From the NCBI GenBank assembly GCA_037976565.1, contig CP137683.1:10206473-10270472 (forward strand): 64,000 nt of DNA. The letters run 5' to 3'. Position numbers and translations under genes: made by a program. Shown piece after piece: positions 32,906-45,340 of the stretch. The DNA is from Mesocentrotus franciscanus. Lineage: Eukaryota > Echinodermata > Echinoidea > Camarodonta > Strongylocentrotidae. The notes under the pieces were generated by a model. The model was not told the DNA's origin, did not search any database, and was given only the letters and a program-made list of their open reading frames with translations. Within the stretch, counting starts at the first letter, position 1. The number at the start of each line of letters is the position of its first letter.

Positions 32906-33124
32906 TGGTAATTAATGGTGTGCTAATTTCTCTTGAAAATTTGCATTTGGCAGTACTGTTGCGAGGCTCTCGATGGGAGCTGCAAGATGGGGATGGTGTC
33001 CTGATGGCCCTGAATCGTTTCTCACTCTCGACAACCAGGTTCGAATTAAGTCTAGATACTGACCTGGGAGGCCTAAAGACAGGCAAACTGTGCGTGGAAC
33101 ACGAATGTGTTGGCACTCTCAAGT

Positions 33125-33302
33125 AAGAGAGGTGAAGAGGGGGTGTATGGCACGGTCTGATTATCAAAGAAAAGGACGAAAATGGTAGGAGAGAGAGTTG
33201 GGCAAAATGGAGAGGGGACTGAGGTAGGGGCATATGGGGAAAAGGAGAGGGAGGAGGGAGTGGTGGGGGAGGGGTGAGAGAGAGAGAGAAAGAGAGAGAA
33301 AG
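33125..33302. repeat. Purine-rich low-complexity tract
   Basis: GGAGAGG, GGGAGGAGG and (GA)n runs; the complementary frame yields a Pro/Ser/Leu-rich pseudo-ORF. Confidence 0.9.
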
Positions 33303-34849
33303 CTCTGTTAGGTATTGTCCATAAGCTTCTTGACAGGAAAAGGTGAACATGTACTACCACAATGCTCATCAGAGATGAAATTAGCCGACAGTTTCTGTAT
33401 AAAGCATTTTGTGGAAAAGATCTCAGAGATTTGAAATGCTCTGCCCCTGGACCCCACCGAGAACGCCTCAAGTTTACGCACTAACAGTGTGCCACGCAAA
33501 GTTGGCATCACCCCTTTTTTTTTAATACTGGATCCGCTGCTGAGAAATTTATAGTTTCCATTTCCTCTGAGTAATGTATAAATTTTTGCTCGATCAGTCG
33601 CCGCAAATTTAAAGTTGATAATCTGGTATTGTGCAATAAGTCGTATGATGTTGCTCTCCTAGCAATTCATCAAAGAAAAAAAATGGCATATACATTGTAA
33701 GAGGCATTTTGAAAGTTTTAAGAAAATTCCATCAAATTCCAGGAAATGTGGCATCTATTTCAGGTAAATCTATTTGACGAGTGGAAGCACTGGCCCGGGA
33801 GGCTTTGCTTTTTTAAACTTTAGCAATCCCTAGATCAGATAAAGACCTAAAACGAACCTCATTTTCTTCAGTATACATGTAGAAGTGTCATTACTGTAAA
33901 GGAGTAGATTTTCTGAGTCTGAAACAAAATTGAGTAATGTTCGAGTCATGTACAGCTTTCCTCAGTATAGAAGTGTCATTGATTTCACTAGACTAGATTT
34001 CACTAGATAGCGTACATGTACATGCTGGGCTTTCAAAAGTTTCTGAGCCCTTTATTTATTTATTCATTAAATCACCGTGTGCAATCAAGCAATAGACATT
34101 TGTGCAAAGGTACATCATGTATGCACCACTACTCTGTACTTCATTCATGGAGTGTTAGGTACATGTAGGCCTACAGTGTACATGGTTTATTACAATGCAA
34201 TGCTAACAAAAGCGTGTGAAGCATAATTCCTATTATTGTGTCCTCCTTTCTAGCAGCTTCAATGCTTCTTACAGGAAACTTAGGAGAAAAATGAGAGTCA
34301 CAGTAATGCAGAATGAATATGTGATGAATTTGGTATTGGGAAGACATGAAACTTTTTTAATTTCTCAAAAGGGTGCAGTGTCTTTAAAAAAGGGTGCAAA
34401 ACACTGCTCGCTGGGGGTAGACTGACAAAAGAGTTAATGAGTATTGTTCTCAATAGGGCGAGGGTGATATAACTACCTAGGTATTTACAATTTAACTGGT
34501 AGACTAACGTTAGCTGAATCTATGTATAGATCTATAGTATACCTTTCGGCTTTACCCTCAGCAATGAGTAACAAAACTTGGCCAGAAGTATATGAACATG
34601 TATGACTAAGTAGCTCATCTGATGACTGTGCAAACACATGTACAGGTTCCCCCCCCACAAAAGGCCATAAATCTTCAGACTTTAAAATCATGTACCGTTT
34701 TGGTAAGCACTTAAAAACTTTTCATCAAATTTCTTTCATTTTGGATGATACATACATGTACATATAGGAAGATATAGTTAGCAATACTAAAACGCTGTGA
34801 AGCTTTTTCCTCCTCCAGTGAACTATTGAAATATGGCTTTTAAGAGATG
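33303..34849. other. No gene recognised
   Basis: Some short ACATGTACATGTA runs. 34697-34770 resembles a dispersed repeat also seen at 29885. No coding signal. Confidence 0.4.
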
Positions 34850-35189
34850 ATTTTGTTTTCTGAGGCTAAAATACCTCTAGTCAAGAGACAAGAGGTACAG
34901 TATATCAGTGTTTTATCATCATTTCCTTTTATTTATCTTCAGCTTAGTTAATCTTGGTTCAAGAATAGATGAAATACATTTACTTAATTAAGTCTCGGGT
35001 AAAGAATGTAATTTTTGTAAAGTGGACGTGTGGAAAAAATTATGACAGACAAACGACTGTAAAAATAACTAACGCGTCAACTTCAAGTCAAGCACCTACA
35101 GAGTACATGTACATCTACAAGTACGTGTACCTAGGCATCATCATTTTCCTTTCAAGCCGTTTTCGATGCCTGTGTAAAATTTGTTCAAC

Positions 35190-35840
35190 ATTTTCCTGTT
35201 GATCAAGATACTTTGAACTTAATTACGAGCAAGTATAGAGCCTGGGAAAGGTTATGTATATATGAGAGATAAAACTCAGGATAAGATAAAGATCTATAAT
35301 AGATTCCTGTTGATAAAGATACTTTGAAATCAATTACGAGCAAGCATAGAGCCTGGGAAAGTAAAACTCAGGATAAGAAAAGATCTACATGTACAATAGA
35401 GCGAGGAATAAAGTTGAGGCTGCTAGAAGGCTTTGCCAAAAGCAGTATGAATATAAAATCCTAAAAGAGGTGAAATCTAACTCAAAAAGATTTTGACAGT
35501 ACGCCAAATTAAAGACTTAAGTTAAAAGTAGAATTTATTCCACCTTCATCACAGGATGGAACTGGAAATTATATTTCATTGGTAGAATTAAATGAAGAGA
35601 AATCTAATGCTTTATTGAAGCAATTTTCTAGTGTTCTTACTGAAGAGCCTGATGGGCCACTCCCGTTTTGGACAGTGGTTATTACTGAGTAACGTGTTTT
35701 AGCCAAACTAGAAAAATTGAATGTGTCAAAATCACCTGATCCAGATGGGTTAATTACACCCACGTGTTTTAAATTTAAGTGAATTAGCACCCGTTCTTGC
35801 AAAGCCCCCGAGCACCATTTTCTCAAACTTACTTCGTGTT
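35190..35840 (+). mobile_element. LINE fragment: linker and start of reverse transcriptase
   Basis: Plus-strand frames show KVEAARRLCQKQYEYKILKE, then YISLVELNEEKSNALLKQFS and VLAKLEKLNVSKSPDPDGLI (start of RT), with stops in between. A 110-bp tandem duplication (GATACTTTGAA..TTACGAGCAAG) sits at 35207-35370. Confidence 0.8.
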
Positions 35841-35989
35841 AAAATGGCTGGATCATGACAGGGCCAGGGTGAGTTGGCATCAAATTTGTACATTGCAGGT
35901 TCACTACTCCAGTAGGCCTACTCGTCCAAACTGTTTTCAAAACTGTACTCTGTAGACACTGGGTACATTAACTACATGTACATTAAATC

Positions 35990-36210
35990 ATCATTTAAAC
36001 TATTGCAAGCTCATAGACCTCATCCCTGAGGTTGGACTCCATGACTTTACTACATGCAATTACATGCAAGGCTTATTGGCCTGTTATTTGATGAAAGTTT
36101 GCGGGCACCTTTCTTGAATACTGCACTATTAAACATTGGCCTTTTCCCAGATACATGGGACAATGCCTGTTGCAAGTTAGTTCGAGAAAGTGATAAAGCT
36201 CGACTTGTTA
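35990..36210 (-). mobile_element. LINE fragment: RT motif 1-2, opposite strand
   Basis: The minus strand reads VPCIWEKANV, then (frameshift) AVFKKGARKLSSNNRPISLA and KVMESNLRDEVYELA. This is the classical FKKG...NYRPISL region of non-LTR RT. It faces the fragment at 35190-35840. Confidence 0.8.
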
Positions 36211-36587
36211 CTGTTAGTTTTACAGTCATTTGTCTGTTAAGTGTTATAATTTTTGTCCACACATCCACTTTACAAAAAGTCTTTTCCTTAAGAAAATGTA
36301 TTTAATCTATGTAGTCTCTAGAAAAGCAGAAGTTAGAACCAAGCAAGATTAACTAAACCATAAAGATGTAGGCCTATGATGTAAACTGAAGATAAATTAA
36401 AGAGACCTCTACTCTAGAAGTACAAGGAAATGCCATAAAATAAGGCATCAAAAATTCAAACACTGCACTGATAAGTGATATAGCCTAGGCCTACTGTAGA
36501 TCTACCTCTTGACTAGAAAGTAGAGGTACCTCTTGACTAGAAAGTAGAGGTATTTTAATTTTAGCCTCAGAAAACAAAATAGTCTTA

Positions 36588-37149
36588 TGCCATATGTTAT
36601 GGTCCCCCATGCCCATCATCATCAGAGTAGAAATTAGAATTTTAAGAAGCACATTGAGTTGACTTCAGCAATAGCGGTAGGCCTACTAGTAGTAGTACTA
36701 CAGTGTACGTGTGATGCCGGGTGTGATGTAACTCCAGCCAGGCCAACGGATAGAAAGGAGCTAACAGTAACAAGTAACGTAACACAATGCACAAAGACGG
36801 TGAACACACGACGAAGATATGGTGAATATTTATCTCACAGAGACAAACAGGGGAGTTTTAGATAACATGTTTGACAAAAATGGTATAAACCAACTTTTAA
36901 AACTTACGTTCCACAGTTTGATTTTCCAAATGAGAAGAATTGCACATACAAATGAGATTTCCTTGAGATGAGATGGATGGATCTATCGTCACACCTACAT
37001 ATACATTGTCGATCTCTGTCTGCGCGCGCGAGCTCGAGCACAAACGTGGCGCGCGTTGACGGGCGCGCGGGTCACGTACAAAGAAAGCTTGAAGAGCGTG
37101 TAGGGAAATTATTAGCCGACCTCAAAGGGGAAAACCCGTCAGGCTTGAT
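36588..37149. other. No gene recognised; short GC-rich block
   Basis: 37020-37075 is GC-rich (GCGCGCGAGCTCGAGC, GGCGCGCGTTGACG) in otherwise AT-rich DNA. No coding or promoter assignment possible. Confidence 0.35.
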
Positions 37150-37395
37150 ATTAAGTTGGTTTTGATATAATTAAAAAAGCAGAAAGATAAGGGAAACAAA
37201 TTAATGAAAGTTTGAGCAATATCCCATTAGAAATAGGCAAGTTATGAATTTTTGAAGTTGTCATTAGTGAAACACAAATTGACAACACTGTGACGTATCT
37301 TGTGAGCTCCTCTCCAATTTGCTCTGTGCAGACAATTTCATAAACTTTCATTTTCTTAGTTATTGATGACGGAATAGATTTGTTTCATGCAGGTG
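37150..37395 (-). mobile_element. MITE family F, copy 3
   Basis: About 85% alike to 20289-20520 by eye (AGTTGGTTTTGATATAAT, ACACAAATTGACAACACTGTG, TTTGCTCTGTGCAGA). Confidence 0.75.
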
Positions 37396-38004
37396 TTGTA
37401 TGAAACATATTTTTGCAATAATTATATTTAGGGTGAATGTATGATTGAACATTTTCTTAGGGGAAAGTATAAATTTTTGAAGTTTCTTAGTACATGTATA
37501 TATAGGACGAATGTTGCCGATTTGTGTTTGATTGATCGCACCTTAAAAAATGTACAACTTTCTTATTTTTAACCGGCTTTCGCTCAACCTTTCATTGACC
37601 TGTTTCTCTCATTTTTCTGCTTGTATTTCATGGCTGGCTTCCCTAGATAGCTCAGTAACCTACTATAAAAGAAAGCGAACAAAATCATCCAAGCAGATTG
37701 AAGAAATTTGAACGAAGTAGGGTAAAAAATGAAAAAATTATGAATTTTTGAAAGTTGGAATTACGTATATAGGCACCCTAAATAATATTGTCTGAATCGG
37801 TAGTGTCATCGTGATGAAGTTCCGGACAACTTTTCCATTTGTTCGAACACAAACATGATGACTAAAATGTATGACTCAGGAGGGTCTTTTCTTTCTTAGA
37901 GAACCTCTGATAATATAATATACACACAATCTAGTTTAATTGGGCCATGCCCCAAGGGAGAAGGCGCTTAGGAGAAAAATCCGAGCAAAATAAACAAATA
38001 ATAG
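37396..38004. mobile_element. MITE family G, copy 2, and flank
   Basis: 37650-37990 shares GTTCCGGACAACTTTTCC, AATGTATGACTCAGGAGGG and GCCCCAAGGGAGAAGGCGC with the copies at 30.6 and 48.5 kb. Left of it is unrecognised DNA. Confidence 0.65.
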
Positions 38005-39617
38005 TCTATCTATCGTAACACCCTTACATCATTATTACGAGCAGCTAAAACGAATTACTTATCTAGACAATTCCAAATTCACAGAGGCGATGCGAAGAGT
38101 AGCCTACGTATAGAAGGTCATAAATAATGTTTTAAACTGGCAAAACAATCATAAATCGAAATTACCATCCATTACTAACATAACTTTTAATGAATCCGAA
38201 ATACAAGACTCCACAATGACAGCTGAAACCTTTAAACGACTATTTTGTCAATATTGGCCCAAATCTTGCCCGGGATATTTCCGAATCTGATATTAAATTT
38301 CACTCGTTTTTAAAAGGACCACATGGCCAATCAATGTTTTTCCCCAGTTACTACCAACGAAATTATTTATGTCGTTAATAGTATGAAAACCAAGAAAAGT
38401 TCCGGCCGCTAACGTTATTTGAATTTTCTATTGAAAAAAAATTATCAACGAAATTCCTTTATCTTAATTTTACTCTGACGAACGGAACAGTTCCCAATAA
38501 AATGAAAATGGCTATATTAATCCCCAATTTTCAAGAAAGGTAACAAGCATTATATTGGAAAATATCATCCTAGCATCTCGCTCTCAACCTCTTTCTCAAA
38601 AAATTCCTGAAAAAATGGACGATTCTCGTACTGTCGAATTCCTAATAATTTTAATGTTTTGTCAAGTTCCCAATTTGGTTTTTCGGAAAAAATTCAAATA
38701 TCCATGCATATTACTGATGTTTATCAACAAAGTAGCCAAAGCCATAGATGATTTTCCCCACACATTCGGTATCTTCCTGGACTTCTCTATTCCTTCGATT
38801 CCACCGATCACGAGGTTCTTCTCCATAAAATTATGATCTCATTACAGAATTCGTGCATGGGAAGGCCTTGGAGTGGTTTTGAAATTACCTTACTGAAATG
38901 AAAAGCGTTACATGTGGAGTGCCACCGGGATCTTTACTTGCGTGTTGTTTGTACTTTATATCAACGACTTCCTTTTATTTGCTGATGATTCGAACATTTT
39001 CCTTTGAAATAAAATTCCCCAAATCCTTTTTAATATAATACACCACGAACTAAACACTGTTATAAACTGGATCCAATCAAACAAGACTATAGTAGTCAAT
39101 TAGTATAAACAAGACAAACTTCATTTTATTCAGTAGGGCCTACTACAATTTATTGCACATTAAATTGACCAGGACCAATATTACTAAACTATTCAATTCT
39201 CGCTCTGTAGTCGAAACAACTACATTCCTGAGGATATTATATCGACAACAAACTAACATGGAAAATACGCATAAATTTTATCAGCACACTGTCTTAAATC
39301 GAGAAATACAGGTGTCATATGGGCAAACTTAAAATCTCAATTCCCAATACCCATGTCTCGCTTACTTTGTACTCTACAGTCTACACTAATCTTACCTTAT
39401 TAGAACACTGCGGAATACTTGCGTGGGGGAACAATTCTATATTTCTCATCAACAAACTTTCTCTTATACAAAACGAGCTATCAGAATAATTAACAACACA
39501 AGAAGTCGAGCCCATATACATCTCCACCCTCAGCTTTACTTATGTAAACTCCTGAAGATACACGGACTCTTTTTATTCAACTCGGGAATATTCATGTTTC
39601 AACTCACAAAACGTTAG
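38005..39617 (+). mobile_element. LINE relic: RT domain, heavily frameshifted
   Basis: Recognisable blocks: AAKTNYLSRQFQIHRGDAKS at 38040 (linker), TTNEIIYVVNSMKTKKSSG near 38350, FRKNSN... and IDDFPHTFGIFLDFS near 38740-38790, CGVPPGS near 38915, YINDFLLFADDSNIF near 38960-39000, KRAIRIINNTRSRAHIHL and LKIHGLFLFNSGIFMFQL at 39473-39610. Multiple frameshifts and stops; dead. It ends abruptly at a hairpin element. Confidence 0.88.
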
Positions 39618-39639
39618 CTACCCGATCCCATGTCTTCTT

Positions 39640-39757
39640 TGTTTGTTATGAATTATTCAGTTCAGTGGACTTAATAATAAATGGATTTTCAGTCGGCAGT
39701 GGACTGAATAATATTTTATTCATAACAAACAAAGAAGGCGCTCCTATCCAACGCCGC
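39640..39757. mobile_element. Hairpin element
   Basis: TTCTTTGTTTGTTATGAATT-ATTCAG at the left and its complement CTGAATAATATTTTATTCATAACAAACAAAGAA at the right, about 110 bp; arms differ by a small insertion. Confidence 0.8.
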
Positions 39758-40446
39758 AAAGCCATTTTTTAGGTACACAAAGATTCCGAAGTAAAATGTA
39801 ACGCTAAAAACGATGCCACCGACTGATTTTTGAATATCGGTGCCAAAAGTGCAAAAATTTTATGTTTTAGGGGCCCTCCCGTGCTTTTATGCATTTTAGA
39901 ACACATCATTTTGGCTGAAAATGTTCGTTTGGTGTAAAGAAAAAAAAAGACCCACTATGAATAATACAGTGAAATATGTTAGGCCTATAAATATATATAC
40001 AGAAGACCACAAGGGCCCTGGCGTTGCTCTTAAAGGGCCCAAAGGACCAGCAACCCAAGACAGTCAGCATAATTGATTTAAACTACTTTCTGGGGTAATA
40101 GGATCACATCAAAATGTCTATTTCGGTATCAAAATACAATGATACATTGTGGGTATTAGGCTTTTGATAGCCAAATATGACTGTCTCCAGTACCCAAAAT
40201 CTAATTTTATGATTTACTAAGTAATGTCATTCAGTACTCAAGGTACAGCTAGCATGCAGATGTATAAAACAGTTAACCCGTTGACTACTGCATTGTGAAA
40301 GTCCTGTATGCTTAATACAGGGACAACCAGGTTCCCGTAAGTAAAGCGTTAATATATTTGCTGTTGTGTCATGAATTATGACGTTAGATCGTAGTCATAG
40401 TCAGGCAGGGCGAATTAATTTAATTTGTGCCTAATAATAATTATAA

Positions 40447-40946
40447 GCGCCTACTTAGTGAGTCATTCATGGCTCAGGTATGGCTCATGAATGAATCTTT
40501 CATGAATAATTAGCATTAATTAAAAGCCCCTTCGACTTATTCCGTCTTTATAATTAGCCTTGTTCCTCTTTGATTTGATTATCAGAAAAGAGGAAGTTTT
40601 TAGGGGCTGCAATGTGATGATTTTATTTAATCGTTGCATCCTCTACCATATTCTCTTCACTACACATCCCATGATGCACCACATCCATAGACCAATCGCA
40701 AAACACTCCTTTAATAGTTAGCCGCCATATCACCACCACGCATACACTTTGTTGACCAATCACAAACAAGACAGTCTTCATTAAAAATCATCAACTTGCA
40801 GCCCCTAAAAACTTCCTTTTTCTGACAATTAAAGAGGAACAAGGCCAATTAAAGACGGAAAAAAAGTTGAAGGAGCTTTTAATTAACTTGCTAACTAGTT
40901 ATGAATGGTTTATTTCTGAGTCATGAAGGACTCACTCATTAGGTGC
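40447..40946. mobile_element. Inner hairpin element, 170-bp arms
   Basis: Left arm 40447-40622 and right arm 40785-40946 are complementary (GAGGAAGTTTTTAGGGGCTG versus CAGCCCCTAAAAACTTCC; TAATTAAAAGC versus GCTTTTAATTA), around a 160-bp loop. Ends TAGTGAGTCATTCATG / CATGAAGGACTCACTCA are imperfectly paired. Confidence 0.8.
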
Positions 40947-40964
40947 TAATTAATTCTCCATGTC

Positions 40965-41282
40965 TTGTTAGACTATTATAACTACTTAAGATATTCGATC
41001 ATAATGCATGAGAACATTGGATTATTGAGTACATCTCACCTTGTACATAATAGATTGCAAGATAATTATGTAGGCCTATATAGTAATGAGAAACAGACCA
41101 ATGCGACATACAAGTCATGTACTATTTGTAAAATAATGGAAAATGAAACATTAGGTAATAATTCAACAATTCCCTTATAACAGAATTTAATAAACTGATA
41201 ACCCTTGTAGTCTTAAAAATACTATTTTTAACAATTACAAGTTCTATCAATAATGCTAAATATATTACTCATTGCGGATGTA
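40965..41282 (+). mobile_element. Possible Penelope-like element fragment (region before GIY-YIG)
   Basis: The plus strand reads NIGLLSTSHLVHNRLQDNYV and YKSCTICKIMENETLGNNS, then (after stops) TSSINNAKYITHCGC. The pattern Cx2C followed by a NxxYxTxC stretch resembles the segment ahead of the GIY-YIG endonuclease in Penelope retroelements. The call rests on pattern only; the GIY-YIG motif itself is not present. Confidence 0.35.
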
Positions 41283-41998
41283 GTATCGAAAATAATATCG
41301 CTAGTGATATTCGTTTGTCTCGCAATGTGGTCAATAAGGGATCTAAAAGATCACGACGTTTCGTGCACCGCTGGGTTTTACAGACGTTTATCAATCAGAT
41401 ATGATTATTTACGTCTGGGGACCGACCTTTAACGTCACCATCCGAAAGACGTGACTCAGTTTCGAACCTGCGTCCTCGGCTGAATCAGTTTGTAACTGCC
41501 ACTGTTAGCTGGATTACAGGCGCACGCCACAACGCCTAGTAATGTAAGCAAGGGTGTTTTATACTCTACGCGAGGACCGGCGCGGCGGTCAATAATTCGA
41601 TCGATAATTGGAACAATAACGCACAAGGCCTATTGGCCGACGCACAGCTCGGTGCTCGACCAATCAGCAGGCCGCGCTGGTTCGGCTAATTATGCACAAG
41701 GCCTAATGGTCGACGCACACGGTGCTTGACCAATCAGCAGACCGCTGGTTCGGCCTGCTGATTGGTCGAGCACCGTGTGCGTCGGCCAATAGGCCTTGTG
41801 CGTTATTGTTCCAATTATCGATCGAATTATTGACCGCCGCGCCGGTCCTCCCGTAGAGTATAAAACACCCTTGCTTACATTAGTTTTTATCACCTGACGA
41901 AGTGTTGCAGCGGCGCACGAAACGTCGTGATCTTTTAGATCCCTTATTGACCACATTGCGAGACAAACGAATATCACTAGCGATATTATTTTCGATAC
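41283..41998. mobile_element. 716-bp palindrome made of two inverted copies of the 51.8-kb unit
   Basis: The left arm is a reverse-complement copy of 51850-52290 including the 7SL-like segment (41540 down to about 41455) and TATA box (41557-41563). The right arm is a copy lacking the segment between the promoter part and the hammerhead-like core. Both ends read GTATCGAAAATAATATCG when viewed inward. The centre lies near 41750 (GACCAATCAGCAGACCGC / GCCTGCTGATTGGTC). Confidence 0.85.
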
Positions 41999-42373
41999 AA
42001 GTTCTAGTGCAGCCTTTTGTAGGCATTGTATCTAACAAAACATAGAAAAACATTTGGTGACATGTTAAATATTTGTTTGTTTACAAAATAATTGCACGTC
42101 ACTATACCTGGCAAATGGGTCAACTTCTTTCAGAAATCACCCTTTACCATATTTCACTGTATTGTTCATAGTGGATTTTCTATACCAAACGAACATTTTC
42201 AGCCAAAATATGTGTTCTGAAATGCATAAAAACATTGGTGGCCCCCTAAAACATAACATTTGGGCAAAAATCAGTCGGTAAGTGGCATCGTTTATTGCAT
42301 TAAATTTTACTACGGAATCCGCAATAAAAATTTAGGTGAACACCATTTCCCCCAAGGAGCCGTCTGTGTACCT

Positions 42374-43599
42374 AACTATTTTAATCACCTTCCACATACT
42401 CGAACAGCCTTCGCATATACAATACAATGCGTATAAAAAAGTGTAAACAACTTTGGTAGCTCCAATTAAAAAGTCATAACCAATATGACTTTGAAATTGA
42501 TTTCATGATGAAGAGTATCTAATTTTCAATCCAATAATACCCTATTTATAATATTTGTCCCATAGGTGAATGAGCGCACCAAAAGTGTTGTCAAAATCGC
42601 CTTGTTCCAAGTTTGGGCTTGTATGCATGTGCTTCTTTGGTCTTAAATCCTTTTAAAAGTTAAATTATGCCTCGTTCTTCAGTGCTCCATTGTTTAAAAT
42701 GATACAATGTATATTTAGGCTTTCACAGCACCTTGTTTCAATCTACAGAATAACCTTTAATTATTTTAAACAGCCTACTAACTTCTTGTTTCATGATATC
42801 TAAGTTATCTCTGCTGTCTTGTCCACTGCGCCATTTCACACGCGTAAGAAGCCTAAGGTGTTATCTCGAATAGCGAATAAAAACTCAAGGGTTTCTAAAC
42901 TCAAATGCAAGAAAGAACACATATTATGACGATGAATATCAAAGAAATTGACAGCAGACTTTCATTAAAAAAGATAACATCAGAAATAAACTTTATCCAT
43001 TTTGTATCACTCAGTGAGAGGGTTAACTTAAACAAGGGATGCGAATGAAGTCAAGATTTTACTCATCATATTAACGAAGAGAATAAGTTTTGCTCGTATT
43101 AAGCATTTCCTTGAGTTTGAGTTGATGTTAACCCATTTTTTCAACTGCCAACTGCCTAATAGTCAATGTAAATAATTGAGCAATTGTTTTTTAAATGAGA
43201 TAACACACAAATAAAGGCTTTTGACCTACAATCATTGCTTCAGCCCAAGCTTAATACAAGAGGGTCTTGACAATACTTATTGAAAAGCCTGCTGTTCAGT
43301 CATCCTTGTCAGCACAATTAAAAAAAAATGGTATCATCAGACAGGGTATTAGTTCTTCTTTACAATGAAATATGATTCAAGGTAACATAGGTTATAACGT
43401 TTTAACGAGAAACTACCAAAGTTGGGTACACTTTTTTTTTAATACGCACTGTAAAATCATTATAGTCACTGGACCACTATTCAGGCGCGGATCCAGGATT
43501 TCTTAGGGGGCCCAAATTTGAAATTATGCGAGCCAAATATTGGTACTTAATGGTGACCAGCAGTGGCGTAATGAGCAAAAACGGTTTTTTTGGGAGACA
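42374..43599. other. No gene recognised
   Basis: AT-rich, no element ends found, no coding signal. Confidence 0.35.
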
Positions 43600-44340
43600 A
43601 AAAATCCGCATCACCCCACTCTTACATGAAGGCCCCGGGAGACTAAAGTATTTACGATCAGGTAGAGCGTAGCGAAAATTGGCGTGGGGTCTAGGGGCCA
43701 AGTCCAGGCGGGGGTCAAGGGACGGAGCCACCGGAAGCTCAGGGAGTATGGGCATTTAATTATGGTCAAATGAGCATAATGTTGATACCTTATTTGTGAC
43801 ACTGGCAGGACACTAATTGGTGTGGGGTCCAGGGGCGGAGCCCCCAGAAGCTCAGGGGTTTCAGGCATGTTAGAATGGTCAGATAAACGTTCAGGGGACC
43901 GCCCCAGGGCCCCTGGTGGGGTCGAGGGGGCGGAGCCCCCCGGAGCTCAGGGGTTTTAGGCATTTAATTACTGTCAGATGAACATATTTTGATACCTTAT
44001 TTGTGACACTGGCAGGACACTAATTGTCGTGAGGTCTAGGGGGCGGAGCCCCCAGAGGCTCAGGGGTTTTAGGCATTAAATCACCGTCAGGTTAGCATCC
44101 AGGGGTCCGCCTTAGGGCCCTAGGTGGGGTCCAGGGGGCAGAGCCACCGGAAGTTCAGGGGTTTTAGGCGTTTAATAACCGTCAGATGAGCATCCAGGGG
44201 CCTACCTTAGGGTCGTAGGTGGAATCCAGGGGGCCCGCCTAAGAGCTCTTGGCTGGGTCCAGAGGGCAGAGCCCCCGAAAGCTCAGGGTTTTAGGCATTT
44301 AATCATGGTCAGATGAGCATATTGTGATACCTCATTATTT
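43600..44340. repeat. Degenerate tandem array, about 100-150 bp units
   Basis: Five or more units containing GGCGGAGCCCCC, AGCTCAGGGGTTTTAGGCAT and ATGAGCATCCAGGGG recur. Frames across it are repeat translations rich in Pro. Confidence 0.85.
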
Positions 44341-44659
44341 TGTGACACTGGCAGGTCACTATTCTTTCTTTCTTTTTTCTTTCTTTCTATTTCTCTTTAA
44401 TATACTCTTTTTTTTAAGGTGGAGCTCGAGGCCCCCGAGCCCCGCCGTTTTTGCGGGCCCTGACATATAGGCCTATAAAATAATAAGCATATTTCTTGCC
44501 TGACTGTAAATTAGGAATTTGTCATTTTCCAACAAACGCATAAAGAAGTATAATTTACTAAAAAGTGAGGAAAAATTTCGGGAAATTATGTCATTTCAGG
44601 AAATTATGTCATTTCAGCAACATTTGTAAATCAATGGTATTGAAATGAAAAATAAACCA
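44341..44659. other. Low-complexity and unique DNA
   Basis: TTTCTTTC run at 44362-44400; GGAAATTATGTCATTTCAG repeated twice at 44580-44620. Confidence 0.5.
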
Positions 44660-45340
44660 CGTTTGAATATTACTGCCCCCCCCCCCCGATCTACACCTTG
44701 TTGGCGGGAAAATCGCAACTGATCTCCCCTACCTTTTTCTTTCTCTTTTTTTTCTTTCCCTTTCTCTCCTCTTTCCCTTTCCCTTCTCTCTCCTTTAGGT
44801 TTGCTGGAGGGTGGGGGGGGAGGCAAGGGCCTATCGCCCCCTCCCGATCCACACGTTGTTGGCGGGATTAATCGCAACTAATCTCTCCTTCTTTTCACCC
44901 TTTTATTTTCTTCTTCCTCTTTTTTGTTCCCTTTTAGCTCTCCTCTTCCTCTTTGCCTTCCTTCTCTCTTTTTGTTTGGCGGGAGCGGGGGAGAGGCAAA
45001 GGCCTTTGCCCCGATCCACAACTTGTTGGCGGGAAAATTGCAACTGATATCCCCCTTCTTTTTCTTCTTCTTCTTTTTTCCTTCCCTTTATCTCCTCTTT
45101 TCCTTTTTTCTTTCCCTTTCCTAATTCTTTCTCTATTATTATTTTTTTGATTGGGGGGGGGGTGGAGCAACAGCCTGGGAGGCAAGGCCCTTTCGCCCCC
45201 CTCCGATCTCCTTCTTTCCCCCTTTTCTTTTCTTCTCTCCTCTTCTTTCTTCTCCCTTTCTCTCCTCTTTCCCTTTCCCTTCTTTTCCTTCTCTCTCTCT
45301 CTCTCTCTCTCTCTTTTTGCGGGGCAAGGCCCGCTCGGCC
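44660..45340. repeat. Pyrimidine-rich tract with repeated GATCYACAnnTTGTTGGCGGG
   Basis: (CT)-rich runs alternate with CCCGATCCACA-CTTGTTGGCGGGA-AATCGCAACT modules at 44686, 44842 and 45010, a degenerate tandem repeat of about 160 bp. Long open frames here are low-complexity. Confidence 0.85.

Larger units (their letters stand above)
34850..36587. mobile_element. 1.7-kb region bounded by inverted repeats, filled with LINE debris
   Basis: TTTTGTTTTCTGAGGCTAAA-ATACCTC near 34851-34880 is inverted at 36545-36580 (TTTTAGCCTCAGAAAACAAAA). Next to the right arm, a 24-bp CTCTTGACTAGAAAGTAGAG unit is repeated twice. The interior contains two LINE pieces in opposite directions. It could be a composite element or chance nesting. 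Confidence 0.55.
39771..42373. mobile_element. 2.6-kb foldback-type structure with 0.2-kb inverted arms
   Basis: Left arm 39771-39978 (AGGTACACA ... GTTCGTTTGG ... CAGTGAAATATG) matches right arm 42148-42373 in reverse complement over about 200 bp. An extra 40-bp piece sits in the right arm. Between them lie an inner hairpin (40447-40946), a Penelope-like coding fragment and a 716-bp palindrome. No transposase seen. Arms are similar enough to suggest one inverted-repeat element later filled by insertions. Confidence 0.75.

Noticed and set aside
43477..43868. Two overlapping Pro-rich frames of 85-92 codons
   Set aside because: They follow the GGCGGAGCCCCC tandem repeat.
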